Shown piece after piece: positions 1 through 11,884 of a stretch of DNA of 64,000 bases. Each line of letters starts with the position of its first letter. The stretch's first letter is position 1. This DNA is from Aquanectria penicillioides. Taxonomy: Eukaryota; Ascomycota; Sordariomycetes; Hypocreales; Nectriaceae. The translations under genes were made by a program, and so were the position numbers. Below the pieces are notes generated by a model that worked only from the letters and a program-made list of their open reading frames with translations, searched no databases and was not told the origin of the DNA. The stretch spans positions 6,138,001 through 6,202,000 of the forward strand of contig PYIU01000003.1 in the NCBI GenBank assembly GCA_003415625.1, read 5' to 3'.

Positions 1-1437
1 TTCAAAATACTGTCCACAAATATTATCGATCAATTGCTACACGCCTCAGGCGCCCATCAAGATGTTCTAAATAACGCCCCCTCCAGCGTTACCCACCCCT
101 CAGTCAAAATTCCGTCTCCGGACAGTTCCACGTATCTCTCCACTCAACCTCCCCGTTCAGCTCGCATTGTCGATCTGAACTTCAGCCCTGCTTTGAATAG
201 CATCAGCTCGAGTTCCCCAACCGCCAACATTTCAGGCCAAGACTTTCCAGTCTTCACCACGGATCCCCAGTCATCATGGCTTCCCTCCACGAATTCCAAC
301 CTGCCGGCACCACCCGCGCATCAACAACTACAGAGTCCCGAAACACCTCAGCAGGACTTTGTCTTGTTCGACCAGCCTCAGCTCCCTAGTCGGTCTACTG
401 CTTCGCTGCCATCCCAGCGCCGTCACTCGTCTCATCAGCAATACCGTCGTCAGCCAGTTTCCTCCGCTGTCCAGAACCAGCGAGTAGCCCAGTTACTCCA
501 GGCGTTTGGTCAACAACCATCTACTGCCAATATCAATCGTCTCTCGAACCAGTTTTACGCTTCGTCGGCCCCTTCGTCGTCCACCACCTTGAATCAGCAG
601 TCTCGTCCTGCTAGACCCCCTGTACCCTTGTTTCCCCAGAGTACCGGTAGTGTCCAACAAACCGCCAAGATGATGAACGCCGCAGGTTTGTCCAGCCCTA
701 CGAATTCCTCTATTTTCTCTCACTCACCATATCCTACAGACGTCGAACTCGAAGAGTTCACTGCCTTTGAGGGCGGGGCCAACACGGCCTTCTCCTCTCC
801 CGCTGTCCCCACTGTCTTTGACTTTAGTGGCAGCGCTTCCAGCTCAACTTCCAACCTGGGCACCATTTCGCCCCAGGACTTGCTTATCCAGGAGCCCTTC
901 ATGTCTGCTCCAAACTCGTCAGCCCTCACGGCCCTGACTTCGCCTTCCATCTACAACGAGTCTCCGGACTTCACGGATGGATATGATGTGTCGCCAAACT
1001 TTGGCAGCGTTGAATTTGAGGGTGCTGGTGACCCTTGGTTTCCTCTGTTCCCTCAAGACACCGCGGCCCCTGAAAAGCCCAGTGTGTCTAGCGTGGACAA
1101 CTCGCCTGCTCAGACGTCGGATGATTTGGACTCGGTCAGCCGATCCTCGTCCTCCGGCCGCCGAAAGTCGGCCAACTCGCCACCAACATCTGTTCGTCAC
1201 TCGTCAGTGTCTGGGGTGGCTGCCCGTAAGCGGGACAAGCCTCTTCCTCCTATCATCGTGGAGGACCCCAGCGACATCATCGCCATGAAGCGTGCACGCA
1301 ACACCTTGGCGGCGCGTAAGTCACGTGAGCGAAAGGCACAACGATTTGAGGAATTGGAGGATCGCATTGCAAAGTTGGAAGCTGAGCGTGATCACTGGAA
1401 GAAGATCGCTCTCGCGCACGCCGGTGTGCAGAATTAA
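1..1437 (+). CDS. cpc1: CPC1/GCN4-like bZIP transcription factor (5' end cut by window)
   Basis: Transcription activator of the cross-pathway (general amino acid) control response; it binds promoters of amino-acid biosynthesis genes in the nucleus. The frame is open from base 1 to a TAA at 1435-1437 with no upstream stop and no convincing ATG, so the true start lies outside the window, or a 3' splice site lies near base 50 (a CTAC-like branch and CAG are visible there). The C-terminus carries the basic region at about 1285-1344 (NTLAARKSRERKAQR, with the invariant N-x7-R spacing), followed by a short zipper rich in L and E, typical of GCN4/CPC1. Upstream is a long Ser/Pro/Gln-rich region. Two acidic-aromatic patches (EEFTAFEGG and GDPWFPLFPQD) resemble the activation segments of this family. 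Family members are controlled by upstream ORFs in the leader, which is not in the window. Orthology is very likely. Confidence 0.9.
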   Translation, partial: FKILSTNIIDQLLHASGAHQDVLNNAPSSVTHPSVKIPSPDSSTYLSTQPPRSARIVDLNFSPALNSISSSSPTANISGQDFPVFTTDPQSSWLPSTNSNLPAPPAHQQLQSPETPQQDFVLFDQPQLPSRSTASLPSQRRHSSHQQYRRQPVSSAVQNQRVAQLLQAFGQQPSTANINRLSNQFYASSAPSSSTTLNQQSRPARPPVPLFPQSTGSVQQTAKMMNAAGLSSPTNSSIFSHSPYPTDVELEEFTAFEGGANTAFSSPAVPTVFDFSGSASSSTSNLGTISPQDLLIQEPFMSAPNSSALTALTSPSIYNESPDFTDGYDVSPNFGSVEFEGAGDPWFPLFPQDTAAPEKPSVSSVDNSPAQTSDDLDSVSRSSSSGRRKSANSPPTSVRHSSVSGVAARKRDKPLPPIIVEDPSDIIAMKRARNTLAARKSRERKAQRFEELEDRIAKLEAERDHWKKIALAHAGVQN

Positions 1438-2036
1438 AAGTGGAATTTCTCTCCTTCGCCAAGTTAAGGGATACCGTTGGTTTGTTTCCCTATTTAATGG
1501 ACTTGTGTTTTTCTTTGTTAGAATATATCTATGTACTTTTTGTTGCAATCAATCAATCTTGATCTTTGACCAACCTGCATTCCGAATCTCCAAGCATCGC
1601 CGCCTAGTGAACTGTGTAGTAAATCGCGTGGTGCTTACGGGTTTTTGTTGGGGCTCACTCTCGTGATGTTGGACTGCTGTCAAACAGTGTGAAGCGAAGT
1701 GAGGGCTCATTGTTAATTGATGATGTTTAGGATACGAGATGATTTATTTCATCTTTAATTCTTGCTGCTTTACGGCTATGATGCGCGTGTTCTAGTCTTT
1801 CACAAAGAGAACGAACAGGTTTGGAAGGGGAAGGAGGAATTCTCGTCGTGATTCTGGCCCAAGCCACACCTCGGCCCTCTCCGAATGACTTGTAGATCCA
1901 TCATCAATTGACCTGACAGCACCATATATGGTCAACAAATCACTTGCACATGCCAACTTGCGGACCCATGGTGTTTGCTGATAAAATATGTGTGAGCAGC
2001 AAGTCACATCATACATGTTGGTAAACCAAGCTTCGC
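1438..2036. other. Intergenic, convergent 3' regions of cpc1 and the OPT gene
   Basis: This is about 600 bases between two convergent genes. It is T-rich just after the cpc1 stop, as expected for a 3' untranslated region. I see no RNA gene, repeat or supported ORF. Confidence 0.5.
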
Positions 2037-4871
2037 CTAGTGAAAGTCTCCGATTCGAGGCCCAAAGTACTCGCCATCGACGAGGGTTTTGAGAAGACAG
2101 TCGTTAGAACCTTCGCAACCTTCAAACGGAGCGTTGTTTCCCCACCAGCTCAACTCAATATCATGGTACTGCAGCGCAAAGAAGGCGATGAGAGCCGAGA
2201 TGGCAATGCCCGCGGAGAAAGCGGCAGAAAGGACAAAGTTGTACTGCAAGTAACATTAATTAGTCGTATTCTTAGACCTAGCACAAAACATGGTTAAGAG
2301 ATTTGGGAGACTTGCCTTGGACCACAGACCGAGGTAGCGCTTCTTGATGAATACCCAAGAGAAGTAACCCACAGGCACCGCCGGCCAGATGCATGACAAG
2401 TTGTACGGGGCCCAGATAAGACCCCCATTGAAGATGACAACTGGGTGCGTGTTGCGAATGAGTCTGTTCTTGGGATACTTTCTGCCGAGCCACCAGAAGA
2501 TGACCACGACCAACACGCCTAGAGGGAAGCCGATGAGGGTTTCAACATACTGTCCTCTCTCACCCCACATCTTCTTCGGACCGACAGTGCCCCAGAGCAC
2601 AGCTGCCGTGAAGAAGGTGTTGATACCGGGGCAGAAGAACCGGAACGGAGCATCGTCGGTACAAATGTCTTTCAAGTTTACTTGGTACTGCACGATGCCA
2701 ACGCAGACAAAGGTCGAAACAAGCGTGGGCACCATTTGGGCACAGAAAGTAATGCGTGGAGGGATTTTGAGGTAGTGGGCTAGCTTAAGATCATTGCTGA
2801 ACCAAAGCGCATGAGCACAAGTCACATAACCGTATGTCTTGAAGAAGCACATGGCCAGGGCGTTGCCCTCAACCCAGGAGCCGCCGATGAACTCGGCTAT
2901 GACGTTGAGGGTGACTTCAACGCCGGTCATGGCACGGATAATGCCTACAGGGACGACAAAAATGAGACACAGCACGATACCGTAGAGCACGACAGCAGGA
3001 GTGGTGTAAGTGGGCCACTTGGCCATGCCGACCATGCCCAGAATGACCGCAAGGGCCAGGACGATGAGATACCACCACTCTGGAACTTCACGGTAGGATT
3101 TCATCAGACGGTTGTGAACATCCAAGACTCGTCCGGACTCCACTTCGTGCTTCTTGGACGGACGAAAACTGTTGACGAGGTCGCGGAAGCCCATGCGAAT
3201 CTCGCGATGATGATACAGAATGCCATAGGTAATAGTGGAGGTGTACACTGCGAAGAAGAACATGTAGACCACGATATTGCCGGCTGAGAGGAACGGAGGG
3301 GAGTAAACCTCGTACTTCTCAGCATCGAAAATCCCGCGCTCGTCCAGAATGGACGTCACATTGTACTTTTCTCCAAAATGGTCAAAGACTTTGTTGGAGT
3401 TGATGGGTATGTACCCGGCATTGTAAGCGTTGGTGTAGTAGATGGCGACCACAATGAAGAACGTAATCGCGCTGCCAATGAAGAAATTGAAAGTACTGAA
3501 GAAGGGCACCATGAGAGGATCGAGGTTGTATATTAAGACGTTCCAGTCCCATGTTGAGAACGGGTTCAGCGCCAATCCGCTATAGCTACCCGTGATGACC
3601 GACAGGTTAGCATTGTCGGGGGCGATCCATGTCATCCAACTAAACCAGCTCAGAGCGTAGAACAGATAATTGGGCAACCAAAAGTAGAAGAACATGGCAG
3701 TGAAGAAAATTGTGAAGAACCTGAGACGAGACCATCGCCATATTTTCTTGAGCGGGCCAGAAACAGGAATGTTGCCGTCACTGTGGAAGGCAGTGTTTAG
3801 AGCAATCGTGATGAGTGATGAAGGCCAAACGCAATATGATGGATACACTAAGAACCTTCGGCAAAGGCCAGCGAGGCCATATCCGATGAAATTGGTAGAC
3901 AAAGCAATTGTAATTTGGTATCCAAAGTTGATTGACCAGGGCTGATCAAAGTAGTGCGGCAAAGCCTGAATCCAAATGACGTAGTTGGTGTACGGAACCT
4001 CCTTGGCGATACTCGCCATGATCGTAACGAGCATGTGCTCCTTTTTATTGAACGGGCCAGGGTTAAGGCTATGACGTAAGCCGAACATGGTAAACCCTAC
4101 GTCAGGGAGAACCTTTTCGAAAAACTTGCCGACGGGATAGGCTAGAAGCTGGGGGACATTGGAGTAAACGAAGATGCTGGGCTGGCGAATGTCGAAGAAC
4201 CCGTTGACGAAGGAGATCGCAGCCGAGAAGAAGGTGCCAATTACCCAAGCGCGTATAGTCGAGCAAGGCATGGCTGGGTCGTCGTGGTTGTCGACGACGG
4301 CACGGACCTCTGCGTATGGAGAGTTGTTGGTGATGAGGGCTGTCTCAATCTTCATTTCTTGGATGAGAGACTGGTGCTTCTCCGGATGCTCGAAGATATC
4401 GTCATTGGCTGATTTCCGATTTAATTAGACACATGTCACACAACATTCAACATGTCCAGTGACTTACCAATAAAGACCTCAATCTTCTCGATGACGGAGA
4501 GGGGGAAGTTTGGGTCCCTCTTGTGAAGAGAATAGACCTGCGTCATCATCTTGGAAACAGATCAGCATGTCACAGAGGAGGACAGTTGGTGGGAGACCTT
4601 ACGGTGCGAACTTCTTCAAGGGAAAGAGTGGCGGCAATCTCCTTGGCCTCTAGCAAGTCGCCTTCGGTGACAATGAGGTCATCTTGGACACCACTATGTT
4701 GGGCTTCATCGCTGCTGACGGGATTGCTACCGATGCTCTCGAGAGGCTGCAAGAGGAACAGTCAGCTAAAACAATGTGGGCAATGGCCAATATCGAGCTC
4801 GACCCGACCTCTTCCTCGACAACGCCCCCGACTGGCACCGGGGTACCGGCCTTCTTGATAACCTCGGCCAT
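2037..4871 (-). CDS. OPT family oligopeptide transporter
   Basis: Proton-coupled plasma-membrane transporter of small peptides (OPT family, PF03169). Five exons on the minus strand: 4871-4809, 4746-4603, 4549-4468, 4408-2316 and 2243-2037, giving 862 aa, the usual size for the family. The N-terminal cytosolic part has the family stretches DPNFPLSVIEKIE and NSPYAEVRAVVDNHDDP. The family motif NPGPFNKKEHMLVTIM follows, then a dozen or so hydrophobic segments, and the conserved end WSKYNFVLSAAFSAG. Introns 1-3 have CTGAC/CTGAT-like branch sites. The intron-1 donor (GTCGGG) is weak, so the first exon is the least certain. The last intron (2244-2315) starts with GC, not GT; its exon junction restores the conserved KYN motif. 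Substrate is not deducible; peptides or related conjugates such as glutathione are possible. Distinct from amino-acid permeases of this window. Confidence 0.93.
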
Positions 4872-7719
4872 CCCAGTTTACTGAGGAGAGTCCTGAGAAA
4901 TGTTACGAAATTTTGCACGTATTGGCTTTCAAGAAACTCTTGTCATGGGATATAAAGGAGGATGGTTGTGATGTCTTTGGGAAGGGGAACCGAATGTTGT
5001 TATATCGATGAAATTATGTAGCACAGTAAGTTATCACGGTATGTCTCGGTTCAATCGAGTACCACCGTCGTACGTCGGGGCCATCTCCTGACAACACTAT
5101 TTAGATAGCGATGGGTTGCATCTCTAGAAACTGCAGTTCCGTTATGGACCTGCCTGGAGTGAATATCCCGGGGCTTTTTGGTCTGGATTTCCCCCACGTT
5201 TGAGAATAGGATCTCGATGACTCATGATTCACTAGGCTGCTGAATCGAGGCCATATGCTAGGGAGAATTGCATGCATTGCTATCAAAAAACGTGGAACAG
5301 GAGGCGGACACAAAGGTGTCAAGGGGAATTTGGCACATGTGACTGTGTAGTTTTTGCGTTTGTGAGAGGGTTCACTATCTGCAAAGGAACTTTTGAATCA
5401 ACCAACGCCCCTAAGTTTCGTCTTCAAAAACTGTCCTAGGTTGATCATGCAGCTATTGGAGAGGATCGGGTATGTGGCTTTGGGACGTTTGAATTGCCAT
5501 ATCTGTGGTTTCTAACTAGATAACGTCCCACAAGATGAGTACGGCATTGTGTCGTGCATTGATGAAGAAGCAAAGACAAGGGCCGAGGGCCAATGTATGG
5601 ACACCGATGGATTCGTAAATAGTTATCCGTCCGTCTGATCCACGTGTAGCAGACTCCCTGACGCTGCCACGGCAATTGGAACTTTTGCGGAACGGCCAAA
5701 TGCGGAAGTATATGCCCGCGTACAAGGTCTGATATCGATCTTGGCACTTAGATTGTTGGCCGAGGACACAGTTGGAGAGCATCTTTAGTAGTGGAGTCGT
5801 CTCGAAGCGGCTGTTGCGATAAGATTACTCGGGACTCAAACTTCCTCCTTCTTTCCTGAAGAACATTATAGACGGCTAGGTCCTACCCAAGACTTTTCCA
5901 GCTAGTTTCTGTCTCCTCATTCGTGTACGTAAGGCCGAGATGCCGCTGGGAAAGCAGAGTGATACAAAAGTTGGGTTATGCCTTGAATTGCTACGATTGG
6001 GATTGTGCAGGTAGTAATTGCTGGCATAAAGTCCCTTCTGGCCATGGAACTGCGTGGAGCAAGTCCGACCTGAGCATGTACAAGTGGAATACTCGCAAAC
6101 TTGAGACATGGTATGAGATATCCACTGGGGCAGCGCGGAGACCGTCGCAAGACCGGGATCCTCGTCAACGGCCCGCTTAGATGACGAAGCACTAGGATGC
6201 TGATCAAAACATCTTCAGCAATGTAATGGCAAGTGCTGGTGGACTGATATTGAATTTGCTATTATGTGACCGCGCTGGCTCTCTTCATTTCTAGGGTCAC
6301 TTTATTTGTGTCTTACCTAGGTACATGAAGAATGATGAAAAGTACATGAACAATGGAATGAAATCAGATGGAATAAAATGAAATAAAATAAAAACAGTAT
6401 TAAATATATAAGCATTCAATGTTAGCTTATCTATTATTGTTTCTTTTCATCTTAATTTGAACCTATGCATTTATTTTACCATTTATTTTTAATCTTACAT
6501 TTATATTATAAAAATATACTCCGATGAAGAAGATACAATAGGCACGTTGAGGGTGCTGGCTATATCACTGTGTGCCAAGTACTCAGACTTCATTTCTAGT
6601 TTCGTCTATCTGCATTGGCCAACTTCTATGGCCATTGGTTGTTTTGTTTGTTGGTCGTTCTAGCAGGGTTTCCTGATAGACTTAGAAATGACGACGCAAT
6701 CAACCAGGCTTGTTTCATGTCCCCCTAGTAGTACCCTGGCCGTGTAATTTTTCCGCATTTACAATTCTGACATCCAACAATAGTCTCGATTTTGGTTCGT
6801 TCGTCTCGGTGCGGGGCCCTTGGTAAGATACCAACTTCCCATCATCAGCATCCTATTTCGGACATGGATCACCTCACGCCGCAGTCGCTGCTGTCGGTTT
6901 CCACCCACTAATCTAATAGGTTCGTAATTCTTCCCACTTATTCCCACTGGGTTTGTATGTGTTCAGCTTTGCCGCCATTTAACCCTTGGCTTGCACCTTA
7001 TCTTCGATCCATCCCACAATGTGCGATTTGCAGTAAACCCTTATCTAGACCCAAACCTGGCACAGATTACATGCTCTCTGTGTGTTATAAAGTGCGGGGA
7101 CCGGGCAATTGACATCCCTTTCGTCTCAAGACTGCTTCGAATGATCCATGGGGCGCTCAAATTCTTTCCTCTTACATTGTCCAAAACCCGAGGCTAGATT
7201 TCACCAATCTTTCATGTTTGGCATGATACTCTCTATGCATACTTGTGGCTGATAAAGGGTCAGTATGAATCGCCTCAATGTATCTGTGGCGATAGGGGAG
7301 ATTGAGATCCTTGTGGTTGGTTGTAGTTTATGACAGCTGGAGATACCTGCCATGTTTGTTTCTCCTGGACAAAGAATGTGACCGCCAAGACGTACGCAAA
7401 CTGTAGAATTATGTTTTCGGATCATGGACCCCATTTGACCTCTCGAGCATCCCGACGCCCACAGTTGGGCTTTAGAATCACACCTTGGTAAGCAATTACC
7501 GTGGCGATCCCAAGAATTGCTGGCGAACAGATTCCCGAAACAGAAAGAGCACTTAGCGTCTATTTCATCCCATGATAAATTCTTTTGATGCTGATGGCTT
7601 GATAGCACCGGGGTCGACTGTTAATGTTGGTGGCTTGACCATCCGTCCGATTTGGAGGATTGGCACTCCTCATGTGATAAGGTGATATGGGGATATGCAC
7701 CAACTTGGAAGTCTTGAGA
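4872..7719. other. 2.8 kb without a convincing gene
   Basis: Only short overlapping ORFs occur on both strands, none with a family I recognise. The stretch contains an AT-rich segment at about 6330-6540 with GGAATAAAATGAAATAAAA-like imperfect direct repeats, a TACCTAGGTA palindrome at 6314-6323, and a possible relic of a zinc-finger coding exon at 7201-7608 on the minus strand. The part next to 4871 presumably holds the OPT promoter. Confidence 0.5.
6330..6540. repeat. AT-rich low-complexity segment
   Basis: The segment is made mostly of A and T with short imperfect direct repeats of a GAATRAAAT type at 6350-6395. It does not resemble the RIP-mutated retrotransposon and has no ORF. It could be a decayed mobile-element remnant or simply an AT-rich spacer. 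Confidence 0.45.
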
Positions 7720-10517
7720 TCACGGCTGCCGTCGACAATGGCAAACCATTTGCTCTCTGTACTTCTCTAAGCTCGCTCCTATCATGTTGATAAAGGGCCA
7801 CTGGGTGTTTCTTTTGAAGAAGTGAGCCCATATCTTCAACACGGCAAAACTGAGACCTTGTGGGTCTAGCCCGGGCTCGATCTCCTCATCCTCCCCCTCT
7901 TCATCAAAATCGACGACTGAGTAGGCTTCCTCAACGATACATCTGACCCAGTGCAATATTCGGTCCTCACTCCCTGGGTAAATCAATAAGGTTAGCGATT
8001 ACATGGTGATCCCTTGAGCATTACAATACATACCAGTGAGAGGAATCTCCTTCATGGAGGCTTGAAGCGACCCGAGCCACTTACTTAGCAACACTGCGCA
8101 TTCCAGGGCCGATAGAGAGTGTCGAACGCTCCAAAAGAACGCCTGACTACGGGCAACGCGGTCGACACCCAACCTGACCGGAATACTTAAGGCATGAGTT
8201 GCATATAGCAAGGCCGATATGACGCCATCACTCCTTTCAACATCCGGGCATTTTGACATCGCATTTGCAATTCGGGCTGGATCTCGAGTGTCCAGTTGGC
8301 GGTACGGTCCGAGGTTGAGGTAGATACGGACGTACGCAAGCCCGAGTAAAGAACTAGAGGTAAACGGAATTGGCCCATTTTCGTTGTTGGGATCAAGACT
8401 TGATTCTGGTGCCTGTTGCCAGCTTGTCGTCCAAGATCGGAGCCCTCGCCTGTAACCGAAGCTGTTAGTTGGACTGGTGTAAAATTAAGGACTCGAGATT
8501 CATGAAAAGAAAAACGGGGTTTAGTGGTAACTCTGACTTACTCCAACTTTTCCACCTCCTCTGATGGAAGGGAGGCAGAATGATCCATGATTGGAAGGGA
8601 CAAATCACGAACAATATAGATTCGTTGAAGGAGTCCATGAAGCAGGACATAGTTACCGAGCGGCGTAGGAATTGGGTCTAGAGCAACTGCACAGTCGATA
8701 TTTCGAAGTAAGAGCCCTAGAGCATCTTGGAAGTGTAGCTGCTGCTTCCGAACCTCTCGCCGGGCGGATTGCCACTGCATTGCAACCGGTGCCTTCCACT
8801 CCTTGGTGGATGAAGGTAGCCTAAGATGGATTTCGTTACTCCTCAAGGCCGGATAGACGTTGTAAGCAACGCTGTGTATGTGTATGAATGAGAAAGCAAT
8901 CAGCTTTGCTCTCCGGACGGATTCCTGGTGGACCCATGCTAGCCAACTAGTCTGCAATGACGCAAGATCTGATATACTTTCTGGTTCCCCTTCCTCTTCC
9001 AAACCCAAGTCTCGAAGAACTTGGGCTAAAAGACTCTGCAAAGCAAATGCTTCCTGCAGCAGAGATTCCTTGGGCTCCCAAGTAGCGTAGCCCATTAGGT
9101 TGATGAGGGCTCGAACAGTGTCGATGGGCTCCCACAGCCCACAGTCTGCGCCTGAAATCCCAGACATGACAGAGCTCCGAGTCCCCGGAGGCTGCCTTTG
9201 CATTAAGCCGGTCTGCATACTGAGAAGGCTCGTTGTCTTGGGCCCAAATTTATCACGCTCGTGGAAGAGCCTCTCAAAAAGCACGGCTTTCCCTGCATGA
9301 AACAAGCGCTCCGAGTTCCGGTGCTCGAAGCAATACTGAGCCCCCAGGGCCGCAATAGAGAGCACCAGTTCTAACGGACTATCCATAACTCTCCAAGTCG
9401 GAACGTGAATGAACATCATGTGGGTATGGAACCCTTCAAAGTATGATGTGACATATCGGGTCAGGGCATGTCGAGAAGGGAGGCGAAAGTCTGAATCAAG
9501 AACGGCTCTGAAATTTTCCAGAGATTGGCCTAACCGAGCGCGCTGATCATCATTGATCTTGAATAGAGGTGGGGAGAATTCATGTGCGCGCGAGCCTGGT
9601 GAGCGTGATGAGTATAAAGCATTGAAAAGAAACAATGGAAGTTGAGCATACTTTCAACTGATCCCGTTCCGTTGATCTTGTCGCCCTCAGGCGCTGAAGG
9701 AAGCCATGAGCTAAATGGGGTGCCTGGCCTCGTTGCGGGCCGTGAATTGGTGTGTATAATTGATGAATCCGGAACCTCGGCCACTGGTTCGCCTGGAGGC
9801 GAGCCTTGTTCTGGGTTCTGAAAGTAAGGACTCCACTCTGCAGGAAGGCCTACTCCATCAAGGAAATCCGCGAAGTCTCGAAATTGATCAAGACCGTTCA
9901 AATCCTGGGCTGCGGCTGTGTAAGCGCAAGCACTTCTCAAACATCAATCACAACTGAGATGGCAGACCTTGGCCGAGGATTTGAGGCGCCATGAGAGGCT
10001 GATTGTATGATTCCTCGGAAATCGTCTGAGATACGATGCCTCGCTGGCTGCTGACGTCTACATAAACTGCAGTCGATGTAGGCTGTTGAGCCCAGGGAGG
10101 AGCATTCAGCCCAGAAAGCGAAGACAGCGACTCGGCAGCGGCAGCGGCAGCCAGGTCTGGCTCCGTTCCTCGCTGCGATATAGCAGTATCGACTCCATCG
10201 CCGTCGTGGAACGAGATGCGCTGGTGTCGAGTCAGCAAATCGCGGCGCGCAAAGGCCGCTCCGCAACGGCAGAGAAAAGGCTTCTCCTTGGTATCTGGAT
10301 TGGCGATGAGCACGTGGGCCACAGGAGAACAACCGGGGAAGGCATCGCAATCCTTGGCTCTAAGCGGGGGGAACCTACGAGTGCGAACATGACGCTCCAG
10401 GTGTTCGGAGCGCTTGAAAGTTCTTGCGCAGTGAGGGCAGACATGGGGGACTCCACGCCGCCGCCTGCGCCGACCGTTGGATGACGGCGGTTGTGTGCCG
10501 GCGTCGCTCTCCATCAT
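7720..10517 (-). CDS. C2H2 zinc-finger transcription factor with fungal-specific regulatory domain
   Basis: Nuclear DNA-binding regulator. Six exons on the minus strand: 10517-10379, 10294-9968, 9915-9652, 9595-8542, 8449-8034 and 7973-7720, total 2454 nt, 817 aa. A basic stretch (six Arg, residues 16-21) precedes two zinc fingers. Finger 1 uses C27, C30, H43 and H47 (helix RSEHLERH). Finger 2 uses C55, C57, H70 and H76 (RRDLLTRH, with the unusual C-x-C spacing). The first intron splits finger 1, and removing it rebuilds HVRTHTKEKPF. The long middle and C-terminal part (SYFEGFHTHMMFIHVPTW, FEHRNSERLFHAGKAVLFER) matches the fungal_trans domain (PF04082) found with paired C2H2 fingers in AmdX/ADR1-like regulators. 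The donor of intron 2 (GTCTGC) is weak but required, because reading through hits a stop. It is divergent from the SDR gene with a 392-base shared spacer, so it may be the local regulator. Confidence 0.9.
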
Positions 10518-10909
10518 CTTGGAGACGCTCGGCGAGCATAGAGTTGGAGAGACGCAAAAAGAAGGGATGCTGGGGCGATGGGGTCTTTGGAGTCGAAGTC
10601 GGACGGTATCAATGACTCGCTGGGGGGTGCTTATCTCGGGCTTTCGGAGGCTCTCCACTTGGAGTTGGAGTAGGTTTCGGTAGATGCGGATCCCACCCCG
10701 CAATCAGTTCGGGGGTGTCACTAGCTTGAGTAAAGCTTCAAGGATAATGGGTAGAGTTTGGGGCAGGGACATGTCCTTGCGATAATCTCGAAGCCTGTCG
10801 ATGGTTGTCTAATCTCGAGTAAATGTTTCCCCCGTGCCTCCTCAGATATCAGCCGTCACCAAATTGTCATGCTTTCACGCCGAATCTGCAATAAGCTCTA
10901 TCTATCACG
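10518..10909. promoter_or_regulatory. Shared divergent promoter of the C2H2 factor and the SDR gene
   Basis: This 392-base spacer lies between two start codons pointing away from each other. It must contain both 5' leaders and core promoters. No clear TATA box or symmetrical operator stands out by eye. The arrangement suggests, but does not show, co-regulation. Confidence 0.5.
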
Positions 10910-11825
10910 ATGGCGTCCCTGTTTTCCAAGCTGCCGAGTATCGCTTTGATTACTGGTGCTGGTGGCACAGGTATGGCAGCCCTGAAGCTGATCGTCACCC
11001 TGAGAAACCTCACTTACGCACTTGCATAGGGATTGGTGCCGCCGTTGCAAAGGCATTTGCACGCTCAGGATGCTCTAGAATTGCTATTACCGACATTAAC
11101 GCAGCTACGCTTGCCCAGACAAAGGATGCTATCTTGGCAATGAACCCAAAAGCTCAAGTTTTGACATACCCTGGGGATATTTCAGATGAGGCCTTCGTCT
11201 CGTCAATGACTGGCGATGTTGCCAGCAAATTCTCTCGTCTGGACTATGCTGTGAACTGTGCTGGTATCCTCGGCGAATCACTGCGCTCAACAGAGACCGA
11301 AATCGCTACCTTTGATCTAATCACTCGTGTCAACTATCGGGGCTCATGGCTCTGCTCAAGGGCCGCTCTTACACAAATGCTTAAGCAGGAGCCGCTAGAG
11401 GAGCATCCTGAACAACGCGGCGCGATTGTAAACATTGCTAGTCAATTGGGGATCGTTGCACGACCTGGCGCTGGTAAGTGACTTCCTCACTCTTACAAGG
11501 TTGTTTTCTCGCGAAACTTACTGGAAAAGCTCCGTACTGTGCCTCGAAAGCTGCGATCATTAACATGACCCGTGCCGACGCCATCGACTACTCCGCCGAT
11601 GGAATCCGAATTAATTGCGTCTGCCCTGGAGTCATTGAGTCTCCGATGACAATGGGTTCAGAGGAGGTTATACAACGATTAAAGCCTGCCATTGACATTG
11701 CTCCCATGAAGAGGATGGGCCGACCGGACGAGGTCGCAAATGTGGTCATGTTCCTGTGTTCAAGTCAAGCATCATTTGTTCAAGGTCACGCACTTGTAGT
11801 AGATGGAGGATACACTATTAATTAG
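10910..11825 (+). CDS. Short-chain dehydrogenase/reductase (SDR)
   Basis: NAD(P)-dependent oxidoreductase of the classical SDR family, cytosolic (no targeting signal). Exons 10910-10970, 11030-11473 and 11530-11825 give 266 aa, a normal length. The cofactor motif is TGAGGTGIG (residues 15-23), split by intron 1; removing that intron restores it. Further motifs are NAG at 96-98, catalytic Ser158, and the YCASK box with Tyr171 and Lys175. The end FVQGHALVVDGGYTIN is typical of the family. Asp42 at the end of the second strand favours NAD(H) over NADP(H), by family rule. For the second intron I chose the acceptor at 11529, which joins PGAA to PYCASK; an earlier AG would insert 13 unusual residues. 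The gene ends 60 bases from the convergent amidase. The substrate is unknown. Confidence 0.92.
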
Positions 11826-11884
11826 GCACTGAAATTACGATGATAAAAAAAAAAGAATTTTTGTAGTCAAAATCTAATTTATCT

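Noticed and set aside
5917..6207. Overlapping Cys-containing frames on both strands, considered as small secreted proteins
   Set aside because: No signal peptide on either strand and no consistent frame.
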